Source: Castellaniella daejeonensis
GTDB lineage: Bacteria > Pseudomonadota > Gammaproteobacteria > Burkholderiales > Burkholderiaceae_B
Direction: 5' to 3'
DNA length: 64,000 nt
Assembly (NCBI RefSeq): GCF_039523555.1
Contig: NZ_BAAAFN010000004.1
Location: 62,001-126,000 of the forward strand
Shown here: in pieces, positions 61,506 through 64,000 of the stretch
Layout of the letters: the number at the start of each line of letters is the position of its first letter
How positions within the stretch are numbered: the stretch's first letter is position 1
Program-made: the position numbers and the translations under genes
The notes under the pieces: generated by a model
What the model saw: only the letters and a program-made list of their open reading frames with translations
The model's database searches: none
What the model was told of the DNA's origin: nothing

Positions 61506-63379
61506 GCGGGGGCACCTCCAGCACACTTGGATTTGATGAATTCAAAAATCGGTCGAAAATACTCAAAGCTAGGAGCACTCAAGGTGGGAACCACCTCTTT
61601 TGCAAATTTAACTTTGTGCTTGTCGCCTTTGAATTTGATCGCGCCTGACTTGGGATCGGCACGAAACCAGTCGTCCAAGCCATGAACACCCCAAAAAATA
61701 TGCTCAATACAATAGTGAGGGTTGGGCTTGATTTTCTCGATGGGATTGGCATCGTCCCACACTTGATCTCGAAGTTGGTTCTCCGGTACAGGCAGTAGGA
61801 AGGTGTATGCATTCTTTCCATCAAGTTTTCGTGTCAGCCCAAGCCCAATATCTGTAACCTGATGCACTCCGCCTAAATCACGCCAATCATCGTAAGCATC
61901 GTCAAAGTCAAAAAGTGCAAATAGCTGCTTGTCAGGGTATGCGGCAAAGACTTCGTTTCTAGCAAACAGAACCTTAATGAATCCTCGATCAAATGCATCT
62001 TGAACGAGAATTGCAATGTCTTCGTTCGGATATAGCTTTTTGTAGGCCGTATTCAATATGCTGACATCAGATGGGCCTTCGACAAAGAGAATGGGCCTAG
62101 AGGAAGATCGGATGACATTGTCAATTAGCAACCGGCTCTCATCTTCAGAGTATTGAATGAAGCTATCAGAGAGTTCGTGGATCACATCCTTTTTTGATCG
62201 CCTACAGCAGGAGACAACGGAATTTTCTATCCTAAATAGATTGATTTGCTGATCTTCAATAGGACACAAAGTCGCAGCGCTGTGGCTACTCATCAAAACG
62301 TGGCTAGTTTTTGCTGCTGCATCTGTGATGTCGAAAACTTGCCGCAGAAAATCAAACTGCCATTCTGGATGGAGGAATGCATCCGGCTCATCCAGTAAGA
62401 TCAGGCAATTGCGGTCTTTGAAAAGCTCGACGATGGAGTAGATGTACACCGACTGAAACTGGCCATCGCTGAAGTGGGCAATGGTAGCGTTCAGTCCGTT
62501 GGTCAGCGTGAGCGGGATGGATATGTCCGCCAGCATGCCCAGGGTCTTCAAATTATCGAGCTGGCGGAAGATGTCGGACATCGACTGATCGGCAAAGCGC
62601 TGTTGAAGCAGTTCGATATTGACTGGAATTTTATAGCGGTCGCTATCCGCATCAAATACATTGCCGTGATTAAACTCGCCCTTGACGCAGGTGACCAACT
62701 TGTCCAGAAAATCACGCGTGATGCCGTCCGCGCCCCAATAGTGGGTGCGCGGGTCAAAGTTCTCGATGCTTTCAGCGTCAAGCGCCTTGAGGGCGCCGGT
62801 GGCAAATGATGGCCGCTGCAACACCAGTTGCAGATCAGCTCCAATATTATGTATTCCCAGTTTTTGGCACACGAACTGCCGCGCCTTGACGCGCTCTGGC
62901 TGTGTCAGCAAAACGGATAGCAGCAGTGCCTTGTATTCTGACCCAACGCCGATAAAGCGCCGACTTTCGTCGAGATTGGCGCCTTTGATGCGCTTGCGAA
63001 AGCTATCCTCATAACGCTGCACCAGATCGATCACGGTAGTGTTGTGGCCAGAATAGTAGATCAGCACATTGTCTGGCAGTGGCGTCTTACCCAACGTGGC
63101 GCGCGCCTTGCCGTCAATGGTGAGTGCACCAGCGTTCCAAGCTATTTCCGTTTTCGTCCCGTCGATTTCGTACTTGATGGTGTAGTCGAAGCCGGGGTTG
63201 CCTTTCTCTTTGTCGTACTCAAAAAGGTGACGGAAGATTTCCGTCAGAGCCTCGAATAGATTGGATTTACCGCTGCCGTTCTTGCCGACGAACACGTCGA
63301 TAAAGCTGTTGCCGTCGAAGCTTAGAGAAAAGTCCCGCAGGTTTTTGTACTGGCTAATGGTGAGCGATATCAGGCGCAT
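61502..63379 (-). CDS. OLD-like ATPase with TOPRIM-like C-terminus
   Basis: This 625-residue protein combines an ABC-type ATPase and a C-terminal nuclease-like domain, as in OLD proteins. Walker A is VGKNGSGKSNLFEAL (about residues 31-45), the signature is HFSDGQFQSVYI, Walker B is CLILLDEPDAFLHPEW (about 326) and the H-loop is VLMSSHSAATL. The TOPRIM-like end has ILFVEGPSDVSIL (Glu at about 432) and FALFDFDDAYDDW (DxD at about 491). Base composition is the lowest in G+C of the island genes seen here. It starts ten bases after hsdS and overlaps the AlbA_2 gene. OLD-type proteins act against phages; here it is embedded in a restriction operon. Confidence 0.85.
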   Translation of the reverse strand: MRLISLTISQYKNLRDFSLSFDGNSFIDVFVGKNGSGKSNLFEALTEIFRHLFEYDKEKGNPGFDYTIKYEIDGTKTEIAWNAGALTIDGKARATLGKTPLPDNVLIYYSGHNTTVIDLVQRYEDSFRKRIKGANLDESRRFIGVGSEYKALLLSVLLTQPERVKARQFVCQKLGIHNIGADLQLVLQRPSFATGALKALDAESIENFDPRTHYWGADGITRDFLDKLVTCVKGEFNHGNVFDADSDRYKIPVNIELLQQRFADQSMSDIFRQLDNLKTLGMLADISIPLTLTNGLNATIAHFSDGQFQSVYIYSIVELFKDRNCLILLDEPDAFLHPEWQFDFLRQVFDITDAAAKTSHVLMSSHSAATLCPIEDQQINLFRIENSVVSCCRRSKKDVIHELSDSFIQYSEDESRLLIDNVIRSSSRPILFVEGPSDVSILNTAYKKLYPNEDIAILVQDAFDRGFIKVLFARNEVFAAYPDKQLFALFDFDDAYDDWRDLGGVHQVTDIGLGLTRKLDGKNAYTFLLPVPENQLRDQVWDDANPIEKIKPNPHYCIEHIFWGVHGLDDWFRADPKSGAIKFKGDKHKVKFAKEVVPTLSAPSFEYFRPIFEFIKSKCAGGAPA

Positions 63380-63389
63380 GATCGCTTCC

Positions 63390-64000
63390 TCAAACCTGCG
63401 CCATTACGGCGCGCAGTAGTTCGGTCTGCTTGTCGGTCGCGTCGCCAATCTTCTGATCCAGCGTGTCGCACAGGGCCATCAACTGGTCGATGCGGGCGAC
63501 AATGCGGTGTTGTTCGGGAAGTGGGGGAAGCGGAATAGGAATGGGATATATTTTCCCGCCAGAAATCACTGGCTGTGCAGTTGATGCGGTGTCAGCTTGC
63601 AAATCGATTGTTTTCAGCAACCAAATCACCCACGCTTGGTCGAGTCTATCTTCGTCATAGATTGTGAAAAATGCGTTATCAGTAATCCAAGCTTTTGCTG
63701 GAGTCAGATGGATGCTTCCACAGTAATAGCCGACGCGCCCAATCACGATGACAGGCCGGTCTGTATTTGCGGCATTGTGATATCCGGTAATTCCATTTCC
63801 TCCAAAGACCGGTATCTCACCTGCCAGCATCTTGTCTTTTGGAAGATTTTTTCCGGAGGTGACTCGGAATAGGTCGCCCAGCCTCACCCACGCCCACCCC
63901 TCCGGCAGTTCGTAAGGGATTTCCTCTGACTTGATTGGCGGCAAAGACTTGGGCGCTTTGATCTTGCCCGCCTTCACCAGCCGCTGTTTTTCGGCGTCGA
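63390..64000 (-). CDS. hsdS: Type I restriction-modification specificity subunit, C-terminal part
   Basis: HsdS recognises the target sequence of a type I restriction-modification enzyme. The 203 codons present hold a target-recognition domain with IPYELPEGWAWVRLGDLFRV and the variable region, ending with the conserved ISGGKIYPIPIPLPPLPEQH and the coiled-coil linker ARIDQLMALCDTLDQKIGDA. The gene continues past the right edge; the GTG at 63977 is not the real start because the frame stays open to 64000. HsdM is expected just upstream (outside the window). It heads the coupled defence operon inside this window. Confidence 0.93.
   Translation of the reverse strand, partial: DAEKQRLVKAGKIKAPKSLPPIKSEEIPYELPEGWAWVRLGDLFRVTSGKNLPKDKMLAGEIPVFGGNGITGYHNAANTDRPVIVIGRVGYYCGSIHLTPAKAWITDNAFFTIYDEDRLDQAWVIWLLKTIDLQADTASTAQPVISGGKIYPIPIPLPPLPEQHRIVARIDQLMALCDTLDQKIGDATDKQTELLRAVMAQV

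Larger units (their letters stand above)
54199..64000. mobile_element. Integrase-led genomic island, left end (continues past the window)
   Basis: A tyrosine integrase gene begins 140 bases after the ychF terminator, and all following genes are of defence or unknown type and lack conserved chromosomal order. The region is visibly richer in A+T than the genes before it, most clearly at 55509-56210 and 61502-64000. The right attachment site is outside the window and no tRNA gene is at the junction, so the exact left end, near 54200, is an inference. Confidence 0.75.

Noticed and set aside
54114..64000. Insertion sequences or prophage structural genes in the island.
   Set aside because: No transposase, terminal inverted repeats, capsid, tail or lysis genes are seen; only the integrase is a mobility gene.

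Overview
The window looks like a chromosomal segment of a high-GC betaproteobacterium of the order Burkholderiales, most likely the Alcaligenaceae (Bordetella/Achromobacter-like). The grounds are the glyQ-glyS pair, the order lolB-ispE-tRNA-Gln-prs-rplY-pth, a long-form ThyA, a Coq7-type ubiquinone hydroxylase and the many Liv-type and TRAP-type transport loci. This is inferred from gene content and was not checked against a database. A run of 30 Ns at 50664-50693 shows a draft assembly. Layout, left half: glyS(partial)/glyQ, a crotonase, a CitE-like lyase with thyA, and an OsmC-like protein occupy 1-4293. A cbb3-type oxidase operon (4511-8654) follows, with an unusual CcoN that carries a CcoS-like N-terminus and a CcoP-position subunit with one haem; then come coq7 and an unannotated small-RNA candidate with an anti-Shine-Dalgarno loop (about 9494-9647). 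An IclR regulator diverges from a GabD-type dehydrogenase (9669-12058). A surface-glycan cluster (12190-21814) holds a WecA-like initiating transferase, TviB/TviC nucleotide-sugar enzymes, a MurJ-like flippase and three glycosyltransferase genes, the last a fusion of two complete GT4 enzymes.

Middle: 21915-35638 is one tightly spaced 13-gene cluster: GntR regulator, complete Liv-type ABC importer, LeuC/LeuD-like hydratase, HyuB/HyuA ATP-dependent lactam or imide hydrolase, an isochorismatase-fold protein lacking the usual Cys, an FAD dehydrogenase and an isocitrate-lyase/PEP-mutase family lyase. Read as chemistry, these could take up a substituted cyclic imide or lactam, open it, desaturate the dicarboxylate, hydrate it to a substituted malate and cleave that to pyruvate plus an acid. 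I know of no described pathway with this set. Housekeeping genes follow (35666-46625): phosphohexomutase, FAD-linked 2-hydroxyacid dehydrogenase, RidA-like protein, mutM, TPR protein, lolB, ispE, tRNA-Gln(UUG), prs, rplY, pth and a CPBP protease. A TRAP transporter/DUF2848/amidase locus with a LysR regulator occupies 46653-52897, and ychF follows.

Right end: just after the ychF terminator a tyrosine integrase begins a genomic island (about 54200 to beyond 64000) that is visibly richer in A+T. Its minus-strand genes form a translationally coupled operon: hsdS (partial), an OLD-like ATPase with a TOPRIM-like end, an AlbA_2/Schlafen-type ATP-binding protein, and then the three parts of a predicted ABC three-component (ABC-3C) conflict system: a nuclease-like effector, a middle component and a DUF3732-type ABC ATPase with a Rad50-like CPxC hook. 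This composite anti-phage defence operon and the imide-type catabolic cluster are the two most interesting systems here.
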